Below, piece by piece: positions 63,779-64,000 of a stretch of DNA of 64,000 bases. Location of the stretch: the NCBI GenBank assembly GCA_036386415.1, contig DASVVT010000094.1, positions 1 to 64,000 of the forward strand. The letters are read 5' to 3'. Origin of the DNA: DASVVT01 sp036386415. GTDB lineage: Bacteria > Acidobacteriota > Blastocatellia > Pyrinomonadales > Pyrinomonadaceae. The position numbers were made by a program, and so were the translations under genes. Every line of letters begins with the position of its first letter. The stretch's first letter is position 1. A model generated the notes under the pieces. The model worked only from the letters and a program-made list of their open reading frames with translations, had not been told where the DNA came from and searched no databases.

Positions 63779-64000
63779 GCTATTCACCATGTATGTCGGG
63801 GGTTAAGAGGCAATAGTTTCGTAGCGGTCAAGCGCGAGGCCGTGAGTAAGGTGGATTTTTGAAGTGAAAGCGCATATTTTAAACGCCCGACCGGGACGCA
63901 CCAGAGATAATAGCATGTCGTTAAAAATATAACAACAAGTTTGTGCAAAAAGGCGTTTCCGGCTTTTAATCAGGTGGTTTGACACCTTAAGCCCATTAGC

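Overview
The window reads as chromosomal DNA of an Acidobacteriota member, most likely class Blastocatellia (inference, no marker gene was placed). Reasons: GC-rich genes, an Oar-type TonB-dependent receptor with a carboxypeptidase-regulatory-like domain, a giant SBBP beta-propeller protein, a CadC-like winged-helix fusion, a fused alpha/beta 2-oxoacid dehydrogenase E1, a PATAN/DUF4388 protein, and very many intergenic palindromes. I see no rRNA, CRISPR array, prophage or intact insertion sequence.

Layout. 1-3.1 kb: a pair of M16 metallopeptidase-family genes, the second lacking the zinc motif. 3.2-6.6 kb: an unusual island with a cytosolic-looking subtilisin that ends in a Ser/Lys tail, a divergent small inhibitor-like gene, and two genes that share an N-terminal motif. 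6.8-14 kb (minus strand): an HtrA-like protease with TPRs, a Thr-rich exported protein, the fused E1, a hicB-hicA pair whose toxin frame breaks at a G7 tract, a TPR protein and an acyl-CoA dehydrogenase. 14-24 kb: an LPG-synthase-like membrane protein, a GT39-type glycosyltransferase, a 5'-nucleotidase, an FHA-GAF-sigma54 activator, a PAP2 phosphatase and an MBL-fold nuclease. 24-34 kb: the SBBP protein, a small HTH protein, a winged-helix/hydrolase/dead-cyclase fusion, a response regulator, an SLC13-like permease, a metallophosphoesterase and a PgsA-like enzyme. 34-38 kb: dnaK-dnaJ-hspR with a sigma70 promoter overlapping a HAIR-like operator. 38-49 kb: TonB receptor, HD-GYP, DUF4388 protein, an unknown CxxC protein, cytochrome P450, Trm112, heptosyltransferase-like GT9 and heptose-7-P kinase. 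49-58 kb: PBP4-like carboxypeptidase, a DapF homologue with one catalytic Cys changed to Ser, a PQQ-propeller lipoprotein, a glutamine amidotransferase, a 3D-domain protein behind a structured leader, an asparaginase-II-like protein and a class V aminotransferase. 58-64 kb: a decaying repeat gene, a candidate structured RNA, and cell-envelope and signalling genes on the minus strand.

The most distinctive feature is a set of intergenic hairpins with unrelated sequences but one architecture. Their arms are short tandem repeats, most often of a 7-nt unit, facing each other. They sit between a stop codon and the next start, often supplying the stop codon and ending within a few bases of the next start. 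In one case the repeat has entered a gene and encodes the hydrophobic core of its signal peptide.
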